A stretch of DNA of 64,000 nucleotides from Marinibacterium sp050389775 (lineage in GTDB: Bacteria; Pseudomonadota; Alphaproteobacteria; Rhodobacterales; Rhodobacteraceae), in assembly GCF_050389775.1 (NCBI RefSeq), contig NZ_CP177144.1:2356001-2420000 (forward strand). The letters run 5' to 3'. Position numbers and translations under genes: made by a program. The notes under the pieces are model-generated. The model was not told the DNA's origin and searched no databases. It worked only from the letters and a program-made list of their open reading frames with translations. Below are positions 18,592 through 26,459 of this stretch, in pieces; within the stretch, counting starts at the first letter, position 1, and the number at the start of each line of letters is the position of its first letter.

Positions 18592-19832
18592 GTGGCAAGG
18601 TGTTACTGGTCGAGGACGATGCCTCGGTGCGCGAGGCGCTGGCCCAGACGCTGGACCTGGCCGAGATCGAGCCGATCCAGGCCGGGTCCTTCGTGGCGGC
18701 CAAGGACCGGATCACCCGCGATTTTCCGGGCGTCATCCTGTCGGATATCCGCATGCCCGGGCGCGACGGGTTCCACCTGCTGGATTACGCCCATGCGGTG
18801 GATGACGAGCTGCCGGTGGTGCTGCTGACCGGTGAGGGCGACATTCCGATGGCGGTGCGGGCGATGGAACGGGGAGCGTTCGGTTTCCTGGAAAAGCCCT
18901 GTGCCCCGGCCGAGCTGGTCGAGACGCTGACCCGGGCGCTGGAGGCGCGGCTGGGCGTGCTGAGCCAGCGCGAGGCACGCGACCGGGCCGAGGCCGGCGA
19001 TCCCGCCGCCCGGCTGATCTTTGGCGTGTCCGACCTGGCCGAAGGGCTGCGGGCGCGGGTGCGGCGGGTGGCCGGGCTGGAAACCCCGGTGCTGATCGAG
19101 GGCGCGCCGGGTTCGGGGATCTCGAAGGTGGCCGAGGTGGTGCACCTGTGTTCGCCGCGCTCGAAAGGCCCGTTCGAGAAGCGCGCGGCGGCCGGGCTGG
19201 ACCGGGCCGGGCTGGATGCCGGGCTGGCGGCGGCGGCGGGGGGCGCGCTGTTTCTCGACGAGATCGCGCAATTGCCGGCCGACACGCAGATCGCCCTGAT
19301 CGAGACGCTGGAGGCGCCGGGGGCCAGGCATGACGCGGCGGCGCGGGTCATGGCGGGCACGTCGCGCGAGCCGGCGATCCTGCAGGACGGGGCGGTGCTG
19401 AACCCGGAATTGTACTACCGGCTGCAGGTGACCGGGGTGCGGGTGCCGGCGCTGGCCGAGCGGCCCGAGGATATCCCGGTGCTGTTCCGGGCCTACGTGG
19501 CCCAGGCGGCCGAACAGGCGGGCATTGCCGCGCCCGAGATCAAGCCCGACCACCTGGCCGCGCTGATGGCGCAGGCCTGGCCGGGCAATGCGCGGTCGCT
19601 GATGTCGGCGGCCATGCGGTTTGTCCTGGGCATGTCGGACGAGGTCTCGGCGGCGGCCGAGCTGGGGCTGGCCGAACAGATGGCCCGGGTGGAGCGGTCC
19701 TTGCTGATCGCGGCGCTGGGGCGGCAGAACGGGCGGGCGTCGGAGGCGGCGAAGGTGCTGAAACTGCCGCGCAAGACCTTCTATGACAAGCTGGCGAAAT
19801 ACGGCATTCGGCCCGAGGATTTCCGCCGCTAG
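18588..19832 (+). CDS. dctD: DctD-type response regulator with degenerate sigma-54 activation domain
   Basis: A 414-residue NtrC-family regulator: a receiver domain with phospho-acceptor D53 and K103, a central AAA+ domain, and a Fis-type helix-turn-helix (NGRASEAAKVLKLPRKTFYD, residues 381-400). The AAA+ part is altered. The Walker A segment reads GAPGSGIS (172-179) with Ile where ATP-binding Lys should be, and no GAFTGA loop exists between it and Walker B (ALFLDE, 220-225). It therefore probably cannot drive sigma-54 polymerase. Rhodobacter capsulatus NtrC is a known precedent for a relative without GAFTGA that works with sigma-70. Two tandem palindromes in front of dctP are its likely targets. 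Confidence 0.9.
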   Translation: MSGKVLLVEDDASVREALAQTLDLAEIEPIQAGSFVAAKDRITRDFPGVILSDIRMPGRDGFHLLDYAHAVDDELPVVLLTGEGDIPMAVRAMERGAFGFLEKPCAPAELVETLTRALEARLGVLSQREARDRAEAGDPAARLIFGVSDLAEGLRARVRRVAGLETPVLIEGAPGSGISKVAEVVHLCSPRSKGPFEKRAAAGLDRAGLDAGLAAAAGGALFLDEIAQLPADTQIALIETLEAPGARHDAAARVMAGTSREPAILQDGAVLNPELYYRLQVTGVRVPALAERPEDIPVLFRAYVAQAAEQAGIAAPEIKPDHLAALMAQAWPGNARSLMSAAMRFVLGMSDEVSAAAELGLAEQMARVERSLLIAALGRQNGRASEAAKVLKLPRKTFYDKLAKYGIRPEDFRR

Positions 19833-19892
19833 GGCGCATCGGCCGGGTCCGCCCTTGCCCGGGGACGACGCGGGGCGGCGGGCTGGACGGCC

Positions 19893-19922
19893 GGATATTT
19901 ACGAAGAGAAAGAAGCAGCAGG
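19893..19922 (+). repeat. Dispersed 3'-end element, copy B3
   Basis: A core GATATTTACGAAGAGAAAGA continuing AGCAGCAGG lies 61 bp after the dctD stop on the same strand. No long hairpin is attached. From here to 20229 I see only GC-rich sequence without a gene. Confidence 0.72.
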
Positions 19923-20229
19923 CCGGCGCCCGGGGGGCGGCGGTGGGTGCCTTGTGGTGGGGTGGGAAGGAGCGCCGGTCCGAGACGGGACAGGGTGGTC
20001 AATGGCGCGGTCGGTTCTGGGGGGCGACGGTAATGTGTGGCGCCGCGCCTATTGGGGCGGGGTGTCTGGTGCGATGGTTCGGGGAAGGTGCGTGGGCTTG
20101 CGGGCCGATCTGCGGGCGGAGGGGATCTGCGAAGCGGGTCGTGATGCAAACGAGGGCGTCGCGAGGCGGAACGTGGCGCGGGCCGGGGTGACTCGCGGGG
20201 TGTTTCGGGCGCGGAGAAGGGCGGGAAGG

Positions 20230-20280
20230 TGTGCGGAAAGTCGCACAATGGCCGGGGCGGGATGTGCGGATCTTCGCACA
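20230..20280 (+). promoter_or_regulatory. Two tandem DctD-type operators upstream of dctP
   Basis: Two copies of TGTGCG-N6-CGCACA with perfect arms: 20230-20247 (spacer GAAAGT) and 20263-20280 (spacer GATCTT). Their centres are 33 bp apart, close to three helical turns. Tandem palindromes upstream of the transport gene are the known arrangement for DctD activation of dctA in rhizobia. They lie about 200-245 bp before the dctP start. Confidence 0.75.
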
Positions 20281-20368
20281 GGGTGGTGCGGTGGATATGG
20301 GCGCGATCCTGCCAAGTCTCTGAAAACGCTTGGAATCGCGGATTTCAAGGGGGTCGTGCCAAGACTTG

Positions 20369-20396
20369 TTGTCAGTGCATTGCGGCTTTGCATGAT
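20369..20396 (+). promoter_or_regulatory. Candidate sigma-70-type promoter of dctPQM
   Basis: TTGTCA (20369-20374) and CATGAT (20391-20396) are separated by 16 bp and match the -35 and -10 consensus at five and four of six positions. No GG-N10-GC sigma-54 element is visible nearby. It lies about 75 bp before the RBS of dctP and about 90 bp after the second operator. The call is tentative. Confidence 0.4.
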
Positions 20397-20476
20397 GCGG
20401 GATCAGCGCGCATCACTTCGCGCCGGCGGCCCGGCCGCCTCACGTTCATGACAGATCCATCGGGAGGAGAGACCCC

Positions 20477-21478
20477 ATGAAGACCCTGCTCAAAGCCACC
20501 GCCGCCCTGGCGCTGTGTGTTGGTGCCTCCGGCGCCATGGCCGCTTGCGACGACGGCGAGATCGTCGTCAAGTTTGCCCATGTGACCAACACCGACAAGC
20601 ACCCCAAGGGCATCGCCGCCTCGCTGCTGGAGCAGCGGGTGAACGACGAGATGAACGGCACGATGTGCATGGAAGTCTACCCGAACTCGACGCTCTACAA
20701 CGATGACCAGGTGCTGGAAGCGATGCTGCAGGGCGACGTGCAGCTGGCCGCGCCCTCGCTGTCGAAATTCGAGACCTTTACCAAGCAGTTCCGCATCTTC
20801 GACCTGCCGTTCATGTTCAAGAACATCGATGCCGTCGATGCCTTCCAGGCCTCGGAAACCGGTGAGGCGATGAAGGATTCCATGGCCCGTCGCGGGCTGC
20901 AGGGCCTGGCCTTCTGGCACAATGGCATGAAGCAGTTCTCGGCCAACAAGCCGCTGGAAATGCCGGGCGATGCCGCCGGGCTGAAATTCCGCGTGCAGCC
21001 CAGCGACGTGCTGGTCGCCCAGATGGAAGCGCTGGATGCCTCGCCGCAGCCGATGGCCTTCTCGGAAGTCTACGGCGCGCTGCAGCAGGGTGTTGTCGAC
21101 GGGCAGGAGAACACCTGGTCGAACATCTACGGCCAGAAGTTCTTTGAGGTGCAGGACGGCACCACCGAGACCAACCACGGCGTGCTGGATTACCTGGTCG
21201 TGACCTCGGTCGACTGGCTGGACAGCCTGGATGCCGATGTGCGCGACCAGTTCATGACCATCGTCGACGAAGTGACCGCCACGCGGAACTCGGAATCGGC
21301 GGCGGTCAACGAGGCGGCCAAGCAATCGGTCATCGACGCCGGCGGTGTCGTGCGCGAGCTGACGCCCGAGCAGCGCCAGGCCTGGGTCGACGCGATGAAG
21401 CCCGTCTGGGCCGAGTTCGAGGGCGACGTGGGCGCCGACAACATCGCCGCCGCGCAGGAAATCAACGCGTCGATGTAA
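20477..21478 (+). CDS. dctP: TRAP transporter C4-dicarboxylate-binding protein DctP
   Basis: The periplasmic receptor of a TRAP uptake system for C4-dicarboxylates such as malate, succinate and fumarate. The 333-residue precursor has a Sec signal peptide cut after GASGAMA (about residue 22). DctP marks are FAHVTNTDKHPKG, the core around VQPSDVLVAQMEALDASP with the substrate-clamping Arg, and VDGQENTWSNIYGQKFFEVQ. GGGAGGAG precedes the ATG. It is first in dctPQM, directly after dctBD and their tandem operators; a hairpin separates it from dctQ. Confidence 0.95.
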   Translation: MKTLLKATAALALCVGASGAMAACDDGEIVVKFAHVTNTDKHPKGIAASLLEQRVNDEMNGTMCMEVYPNSTLYNDDQVLEAMLQGDVQLAAPSLSKFETFTKQFRIFDLPFMFKNIDAVDAFQASETGEAMKDSMARRGLQGLAFWHNGMKQFSANKPLEMPGDAAGLKFRVQPSDVLVAQMEALDASPQPMAFSEVYGALQQGVVDGQENTWSNIYGQKFFEVQDGTTETNHGVLDYLVVTSVDWLDSLDADVRDQFMTIVDEVTATRNSESAAVNEAAKQSVIDAGGVVRELTPEQRQAWVDAMKPVWAEFEGDVGADNIAAAQEINASM

Positions 21479-21487
21479 TCCGTTGCC

Positions 21488-21509
21488 GGCCGGCCCGCGG
21501 GGGCCGGCC
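21488..21509 (+). terminator. Intercistronic hairpin between dctP and dctQ
   Basis: GGCCGGCCC and GGGCCGGCC form a perfect nine-pair stem around GCGG, ten bases after the dctP stop, with no T-run. It more likely protects the dctP transcript end or attenuates read-through than terminates fully, which would give more binding protein than permease. Confidence 0.6.
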
Positions 21510-21574
21510 CATCATCAACCGACCTGCGCGCCGGGCCCGAGACGTCCGGCGCGCTCATTTCGGGGAGGGGGCCC

Positions 21575-22261
21575 ATGAGCGGGCAGAAATTCCATCCGCG
21601 CACGCCGTTGGGCCGTGCGATCAACAACCTAGAAGAGACGCTGATCGCCCTGATCCTGGGGCTCATGACGCTGGTCACCTTCATCAACGTCGTGCTGCGC
21701 TACGGTTTCAACTCGTCCTTCATCTGGGGGCTCGAGGTCACGCTGATCCTGTTCTCGTGGCTGGTCATCCTGGGCGTGAGCTATTGCGTCAAGGTCACCG
21801 CCCACCTGGGCGTGGATGCCGTGACCAATGCCCTGCCGGCCGGGCCGCGCCGGGTGCTGGCGCTGATCGCCGCGGCGGTCTGCATTCTCTACGGCATCCT
21901 GCTGTTCAAGGGCGCCTGGGATTACTGGGCGCCGTTTGCCGCGCTGCAGCCGACCGAGGGCCGCTGGTTCCCGCTGGGCTTTACCGAAGGCGTGCGCGAC
22001 CGGGCGTTCTATACCACCGACCAGGTGCCGATGCTGGGCATCTTCCGCTGGCTGGAAGAGGCGATCAACTATGGCGAGGCCTATGACAAGCTGCCCCGCG
22101 TGATCCCCTATTTCATCCTGCCGTTCGGAACCGGGCTCTTGCTGATCCGGTTCATCCAGGCCGGGATCGGCGTGCTGCGCGGCACGCGGTCGAGCCTGAT
22201 CGTCAGCCACGAAGCCGAAGACGCGGTCGAGGATGTCGCCGCCATGAACCGCGGAGACTGA
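21575..22261 (+). CDS. dctQ: TRAP transporter small permease subunit DctQ
   Basis: A 228-residue inner membrane protein with four predicted TM helices (LIALILGLMTLVTFINVVLR, SSFIWGLEVTLILFSWLVIL, and two more). The sequence LEVTLILFSWLVILGVSYCVK is typical of DctQ. It pairs with DctM to form the membrane part of the sodium-driven carrier. A loop of about 50 residues between TM3 and TM4 (ALQPTEGRWFPLGFTEGVRD) is characteristic of the larger DctQ forms. The RBS is GGGGAGGGGG. The dctM start follows five bases after the stop. Confidence 0.92.
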   Translation: MSGQKFHPRTPLGRAINNLEETLIALILGLMTLVTFINVVLRYGFNSSFIWGLEVTLILFSWLVILGVSYCVKVTAHLGVDAVTNALPAGPRRVLALIAAAVCILYGILLFKGAWDYWAPFAALQPTEGRWFPLGFTEGVRDRAFYTTDQVPMLGIFRWLEEAINYGEAYDKLPRVIPYFILPFGTGLLLIRFIQAGIGVLRGTRSSLIVSHEAEDAVEDVAAMNRGD

Positions 22262-22265
22262 ACCC

Positions 22266-23660
22266 ATGGACGTTGTCATCCTCTTTGCCCTGGTCATCGG
22301 GCTGATGCTGATCGGCGTGCCGATCGCCGTGTCGCTGGGCCTGTCGTCGATCTTCTTCCTGCTGGCGTTCTCCGACACGTCGCTGGCCTCGATCGCCCAG
22401 AGCTTTTACCAGGCCATGGCCGGGCATTACACGCTGCTGGCCATCCCGTTCTTCATTCTGGCGTCGTCCTTCATGTCGACGGGCGGCGTGGCCAAGCGGA
22501 TCATCCGCTTTTCCATCGCCTGTGTCGGCCACATGCGCGGCGGCCTGGCCATTTCGGGCGTCTTTGCCTGCATGCTCTTTGCCGCCCTGTCGGGCTCGTC
22601 GCCGGCCACCGTGGTGGCCATCGGGTCCATCGTCATCGCGGCGATGCGCCAGGCTGGCTATACCAAGGATTTCGCCGCCGGCGTGATTGCCAATGCCGGC
22701 ACGCTGGGCATCCTGATCCCGCCGTCGATCGTCATGGTCGTCTATGCCTCGGCCACCGACGTGTCGGTCGGGCGGATGTTCCTGGCCGGGGTGATCCCCG
22801 GGCTGATGGCCGGCATCATGCTGATGATCACGATCTATGTCATGGCCCGCATCAAGAACATGCCCAAGGGCGAATGGCTGGGCTGGGGCGAGATCTGGTC
22901 GGCCTTCAAGGATGCCTTCTGGGGTCTGATGCTGATCGTCATCATCATGGTCGGGATCTATGGTATCCCCGGCGTGACGGGCGCGATCTTTACCCCGACG
23001 GAAGCGGCGGCCGTGGCCTCGGTCTATGCCTTCCTGGTGGCGGTCTTTGTCTATCGCGACATGGGCCCGCTGGCCACGCCCGAGGGCGAGAAGAACCTGA
23101 CGCTGGCCCAGAAGCCCTGGGCGCTGGTCACGGCCTTTGTCCATCCCGACACCAAGAAGACCCTGTTCGAAGCCGGCAAGCTGACGATCACGCTGATGTT
23201 CATCATCGCCAATGCGCTGATCCTCAAGCACGTGCTGACCGACGAGCAGATCCCCCAGCATATCGCCGAGGCCATGCTGGCCGCGGGGCTGGGCCCGGTG
23301 ATGTTCCTGGTGATCGTCAACGTGATCCTGCTGATCGGCGGGCAGTTCATGGAGCCGTCGGGTCTTCTGGTCATCGTGGCGCCGCTGGTCTTCCCGATTG
23401 CCATCGAGCTGGGGATCGACCCGATCCACCTGGGCATCATCATGGTGGTGAACATGGAAATCGGGATGATCACGCCGCCCGTGGGTCTGAATCTCTTCGT
23501 GACCTCCGGGGTTGCAGGGATGCCGATGATGCGGGTCGTGAAGGCCGCGCTGCCCTTCCTGGCCGTGCTCTTCGTCTTCCTGATCCTGGTGACATACGTG
23601 CCGGGGATTTCGACCTGGCTGCCGACGTTGCTGATGGGGCCGGAGATCATCACGAACTGA
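22266..23660 (+). CDS. dctM: TRAP transporter large permease subunit DctM
   Basis: A 464-residue integral membrane protein with about 12 TM helices and the transport domain of TRAP carriers. Typical segments are GHYTLLAIPFFILASSFMS, FAALSGSSPATVVAIGSI, GTLGILIPPSIVMVVYA and GMITPPVGLNLFV. These hairpin and helix-break motifs form the sodium and substrate sites in TRAP structures. It is last in the dct operon; a GC-rich stem follows ten bases after the stop. Confidence 0.95.
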   Translation: MDVVILFALVIGLMLIGVPIAVSLGLSSIFFLLAFSDTSLASIAQSFYQAMAGHYTLLAIPFFILASSFMSTGGVAKRIIRFSIACVGHMRGGLAISGVFACMLFAALSGSSPATVVAIGSIVIAAMRQAGYTKDFAAGVIANAGTLGILIPPSIVMVVYASATDVSVGRMFLAGVIPGLMAGIMLMITIYVMARIKNMPKGEWLGWGEIWSAFKDAFWGLMLIVIIMVGIYGIPGVTGAIFTPTEAAAVASVYAFLVAVFVYRDMGPLATPEGEKNLTLAQKPWALVTAFVHPDTKKTLFEAGKLTITLMFIIANALILKHVLTDEQIPQHIAEAMLAAGLGPVMFLVIVNVILLIGGQFMEPSGLLVIVAPLVFPIAIELGIDPIHLGIIMVVNMEIGMITPPVGLNLFVTSGVAGMPMMRVVKAALPFLAVLFVFLILVTYVPGISTWLPTLLMGPEIITN

Positions 23661-23669
23661 TGCGACAGA

Positions 23670-23694
23670 CGGGCGCCTTGCTGAGGGGCGCCCG
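23670..23694 (+). terminator. GC stem after dctPQM
   Basis: CGGGCGCC and GGCGCCCG form an eight-pair stem around TTGCTGAGG, ten bases after dctM. There is no T-run, so it may need Rho or act as a 3' stabiliser. Confidence 0.5.
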
Positions 23695-23986
23695 CCGGGT
23701 CGGTCGACTTTGGGGGCTGCGGGGGGCGCAAGGCGCTGCCGCGGCCCTTTTTCGTTGGGACATGACGGCCCGCCTGGCCCGGGGGGCGGCGGGGTAAACC
23801 CCGCCCTACGCAGGAAGCGCGGGCAGGGGCCGGTGAGGGTGGGGAGCCTGGAGGTCGGCGGGCGAAGGTCGGCCAGGCGCAGGAACAGGCCGGCCAGGTT
23901 GGGCCAGCGAGGGAAGGCCCGCGCAGATGCGGACCGGCGCAGGGGTAAGTGCGGGTAGGCCGGGCCAGCGCAGGCCCGGACCGGGA
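23695..23986. other. Gene-free GC-rich gap between dctM and tpiA
   Basis: No gene, clear repeat unit or regulatory site is visible. The right half is rich in GGCCAGC/GGCCGG words that suggest a decayed repeat, but I could not define a period. Confidence 0.4.
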
Positions 23987-24727
23987 TCAGGCGGCGTCGA
24001 GCGCGTCGATGATGGCGCCGAAATCGGCCGCTTTCAGGCTGGCCCCGCCGACCAGCGCCCCGTCGACATCATCCACGGCAAAGATCTCGGCGGCGTTGGA
24101 CGGCTTGACCGAGCCGCCGTAGAGCAGCCGGATATCCGCCGCCGGGGCACCGAGATGGCCGGTCAGCTCGGCCCGCAGGAAGGCATGGACCTCGGCGATC
24201 TGGTCGAGCGTGGGGGTCAGGCCGGTGCCGATGGCCCAGACAGGTTCATAGGCCACGACAAGCGTGTCGCCGGTGGCCCCGGCGGGCAGCGAGCCGGCCA
24301 GCTGGGCGCCGATGACCGCAAGGGTCGTCCCGGCCTCGCGCTGGTCCAGGTCCTCGCCCAGGCAGAGCACGACGGTCAGCCCGGCGGCCATGGCCGCTTC
24401 GGACTTGGCCTTGACCATGGCATCGCTCTCGCCGTGATCGCTGCGCCGTTCGGAATGGCCGGTGATGACATGGCTGGCCCCGGCATCGGCCAGCATGGCG
24501 GCCGAAATGTCACCGGTATGGGCGCCCGAGGTGGCCGCGTGGCAATCCTGCCCGCCAAGGGCGATGGCCGTGCCGGCGGCATCGGCCGCGCGGCTCAGAA
24601 GGGTTGCCGGGGGGCAGATGAGCACGTCACATCCGGCCGCGGGCCGGGCGGCCAGAGTGGCCAGTTCCGCCAGCGCCGCCTGGGTGCCGTTCATCTTCCA
24701 ATTGCCTGCCGCCAGTTTGCGCCGCAT
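23987..24727 (-). CDS. tpiA: Triosephosphate isomerase
   Basis: It interconverts dihydroxyacetone phosphate and glyceraldehyde 3-phosphate. The 246-residue barrel protein has every catalytic residue: K11 in GNWKMNG, H91 in ITGHSERR, E161 in AYEPVWAIGTG, and the phosphate-binding LLYGGSVKPSNAAEI near the end. I chose the ATG at 24727, which gives the standard MRRKLAAGNWKMNG start. It is transcribed alone, opposite to the dct operon. Confidence 0.96.
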   Translation of the reverse strand: MRRKLAAGNWKMNGTQAALAELATLAARPAAGCDVLICPPATLLSRAADAAGTAIALGGQDCHAATSGAHTGDISAAMLADAGASHVITGHSERRSDHGESDAMVKAKSEAAMAAGLTVVLCLGEDLDQREAGTTLAVIGAQLAGSLPAGATGDTLVVAYEPVWAIGTGLTPTLDQIAEVHAFLRAELTGHLGAPAADIRLLYGGSVKPSNAAEIFAVDDVDGALVGGASLKAADFGAIIDALDAA

Positions 24728-24973
24728 GGTCCGTCCCTCGTTGAAACCGCGTTGGTGCATATGGTTAACACCGGCGGCGCGGGGTGACAAATGGCATGGC
24801 TGAGGGGGTTGCAGGCGCCGGGGCCGGGCCTGGCGTCGGACGGCAAGGGGCGGTGCGGGGAGTGATGCGCTGCGCCGGAGCGGCGGTTTCGGAGCGACAC
24901 AGGGCGCAGGCTGTCATCCCTACGTATCATACGGCAAGGCATGGCGGCGCCGGGCGGGCCGGCGCGCGCGGGG

Positions 24974-25324
24974 TCACATGTTGGCGAACTTGATCGATTC
25001 GCCGCAGCCGCAGGCTTCGGTCACGTTGGGATTGTTGAAGCGGAACCCGGATTCCAGCAGGCTGGTCTCGTAGTCGATCTCGGTGCCGAAGAGGAACATC
25101 TGGGCCATGGGCGCGATCAGCACGCGGGCGCCGTCCTGTTCGACGACCTCGTCGTTGGGGTCGGCCGTGGCCACGTAATCCATGGTATATTCCATGCCCG
25201 CGCAACCGCCCTTCTTGACGCCGATGCGCAGGCCGGTCTTGTCGCCCTGGTCCATCAGCTTGCGGATCTGCGCCGCGGCGCGGGGGGTGATGGTAACGGC
25301 CTGTTTTCCGGGAATAGCAAACAT
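24974..25324 (-). CDS. A-type iron-sulfur carrier protein (HesB/IscA/SufA family)
   Basis: A 116-residue Fe-S cluster carrier that delivers clusters to target enzymes. The three conserved cysteines are C41 (KKGGCAGMEY), C105 and C107 (ACGCGESI). Together with sufT upstream on the same strand it probably serves the SUF pathway; the rest of the suf genes are not in this window. The gap of 612 bp between the two holds a tandem array, so they may have separate promoters. Confidence 0.93.
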   Translation of the reverse strand: MFAIPGKQAVTITPRAAAQIRKLMDQGDKTGLRIGVKKGGCAGMEYTMDYVATADPNDEVVEQDGARVLIAPMAQMFLFGTEIDYETSLLESGFRFNNPNVTEACGCGESIKFANM

Positions 25325-25405
25325 GTGGCGAGGCTCCTTTGGTGGCCAATGTAGGGATTGCGGGGGCCGGGCTCAAGCACCTGGCGCGCGGCGGGCAGCC
25401 ATGAG

Positions 25406-25640
25406 AGGGGAAATGACCGGTCGTCACCCGGCCGGTGATCAAGCACGGGGACATGATGGATCGTCGCGCCGCTAGCCAAGCCAGGGGAAATGTCCGCTTG
25501 TCACGCGGAGGACGACCATGTGAGGCGAAAACATCGGTGTCAGGCGCCGGGCGGCAATGCGAGGCGAAATCCCCGGGTGCCAGGTGTCGGGCGGCCATGC
25601 GGACGGGAAATGACCGCCCGGCATGGGGCCGGGCGGCCGG
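25406..25640. repeat. Tandem array T1, six degenerate 38-40 bp units
   Basis: Units begin at 25406, 25445, 25483, 25523, 25562 and 25602. Each starts with a version of AGGCGAAAT or AGGGGAAAT and most end near GGGCGGCCATGCG; they are about 60-80% alike by eye. Since 40 is not a multiple of three and stops interrupt the frames, the array is not coding. It fills the gap between the A-type carrier and sufT (25325-25936), which otherwise holds nothing recognisable apart from copy B4 of the dispersed element. Confidence 0.75.
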
Positions 25641-25875
25641 AGCGGAGGCCGGATTGGTGCCGAGGGGACAGCGTGGTGGCCCGCGAAAAAGGGATCCGTC
25701 AAATGGGCCGCCGGCCGTTGGAGGCCGTGGCGGCATGTCTCAAGACACGCGCCGGTGGCTAAAGGGCTGGCGTGACAGGCAGGTGTCAGCCAGGTAACAG
25801 CTTTGAAACAGGGAGGAATTTGCTGTGGATAAGGGGCGCCCATGGGCGGACGGGCGCCCGTGGAGAGGGCGCGCC

Positions 25876-25905
25876 GGATATTTGGAAAGAGAAAGAAGCA
25901 GCAGG
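25876..25905 (+). repeat. Dispersed 3'-end element, copy B4 (no matching upstream gene)
   Basis: The core TTTGGAAAGAGAAAGAAGC with AGCAGG lies on the plus strand, but both flanking genes are on the minus strand. It is one of two copies that break the rule of following a gene on the same strand. Confidence 0.72.
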
Positions 25906-25936
25906 GCGGCGCGCGGCCGGTCCGTGCCGCGGGCGG

Positions 25937-26299
25937 TCACATGAAGCCGAGTTCTAGCCGGGCTTCGTCGGACATCATGTCCATGCCCCAGGGCGGTTCC
26001 CAGGTCAGATCGACATCGACCTGCTTGACCCCGCCGATCGGCTCGACCGCATCGGCGACCCAGCCGGGCATGTCACCGGCCACGGGGCAGCCCGGGGCGG
26101 TCAGGGTCATCAGGATCTTGACCTCGTTTTCCGAAGAAATATCAATGGTGTAGATCAGGCCGAGCTCGTAGATGTTGACCGGGATTTCGGGGTCGTAGAC
26201 CGTGCGGCAGGCATCGACGATCTGCTCGTAGAGCGGGTGATCGGTGCTCGACGGGGGGATCAGGGGCGCGCCTTCCATGGGCTCGGGGGATTGGGTCAT
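25937..26299 (-). CDS. sufT: SufT, Fe-S cluster assembly factor (DUF59/MIP18 family)
   Basis: A 120-residue protein with the DUF59 core: VYDPEIPVNIYELGLIYTID, and TLTAPGCPVAGDMPGW with the single functional Cys. SufT proteins take part in Fe-S cluster maturation, mainly under high Fe-S demand. The start is the ATG at 26299, with GGAAGAGG upstream. The A-type carrier gene lies downstream on the same strand. Confidence 0.92.
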   Translation of the reverse strand: MTQSPEPMEGAPLIPPSSTDHPLYEQIVDACRTVYDPEIPVNIYELGLIYTIDISSENEVKILMTLTAPGCPVAGDMPGWVADAVEPIGGVKQVDVDLTWEPPWGMDMMSDEARLELGFM

Positions 26300-26459
26300 G
26301 ACATCCTCTTCCGGGGTTCCTGAGCGAACATATAGGAAATGGGCGGGGAGGGTAAAGGGAGCGCGTGGCAGCGGGGGCGACGGTTTTGCGCCTGACGCAC
26401 CGGGGGACGGGCCGCCGTAGGATGGGTTGGGCAACCCATCCTGGCCCATCACGGCCGGG

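Noticed and set aside
20341..20410. Sigma-54 promoter for dctP
   Set aside because: No GG-N10-GC pair with a TGGCAC/TTGC context could be placed before dctP, and the DctD protein lacks the motifs needed to act on such a promoter.
24691..24942. Small minus-strand frame upstream of tpiA
   Set aside because: Arg/Pro/Ser-rich product without motifs and no ribosome site; best read as non-coding sequence between tpiA and the A-type carrier gene.
25406..25640. CRISPR array
   Set aside because: Units are degenerate and directly adjacent, with no unique spacers between identical repeats, and there are no cas genes. The same holds for the arrays at 38066, 50428 and 53758.
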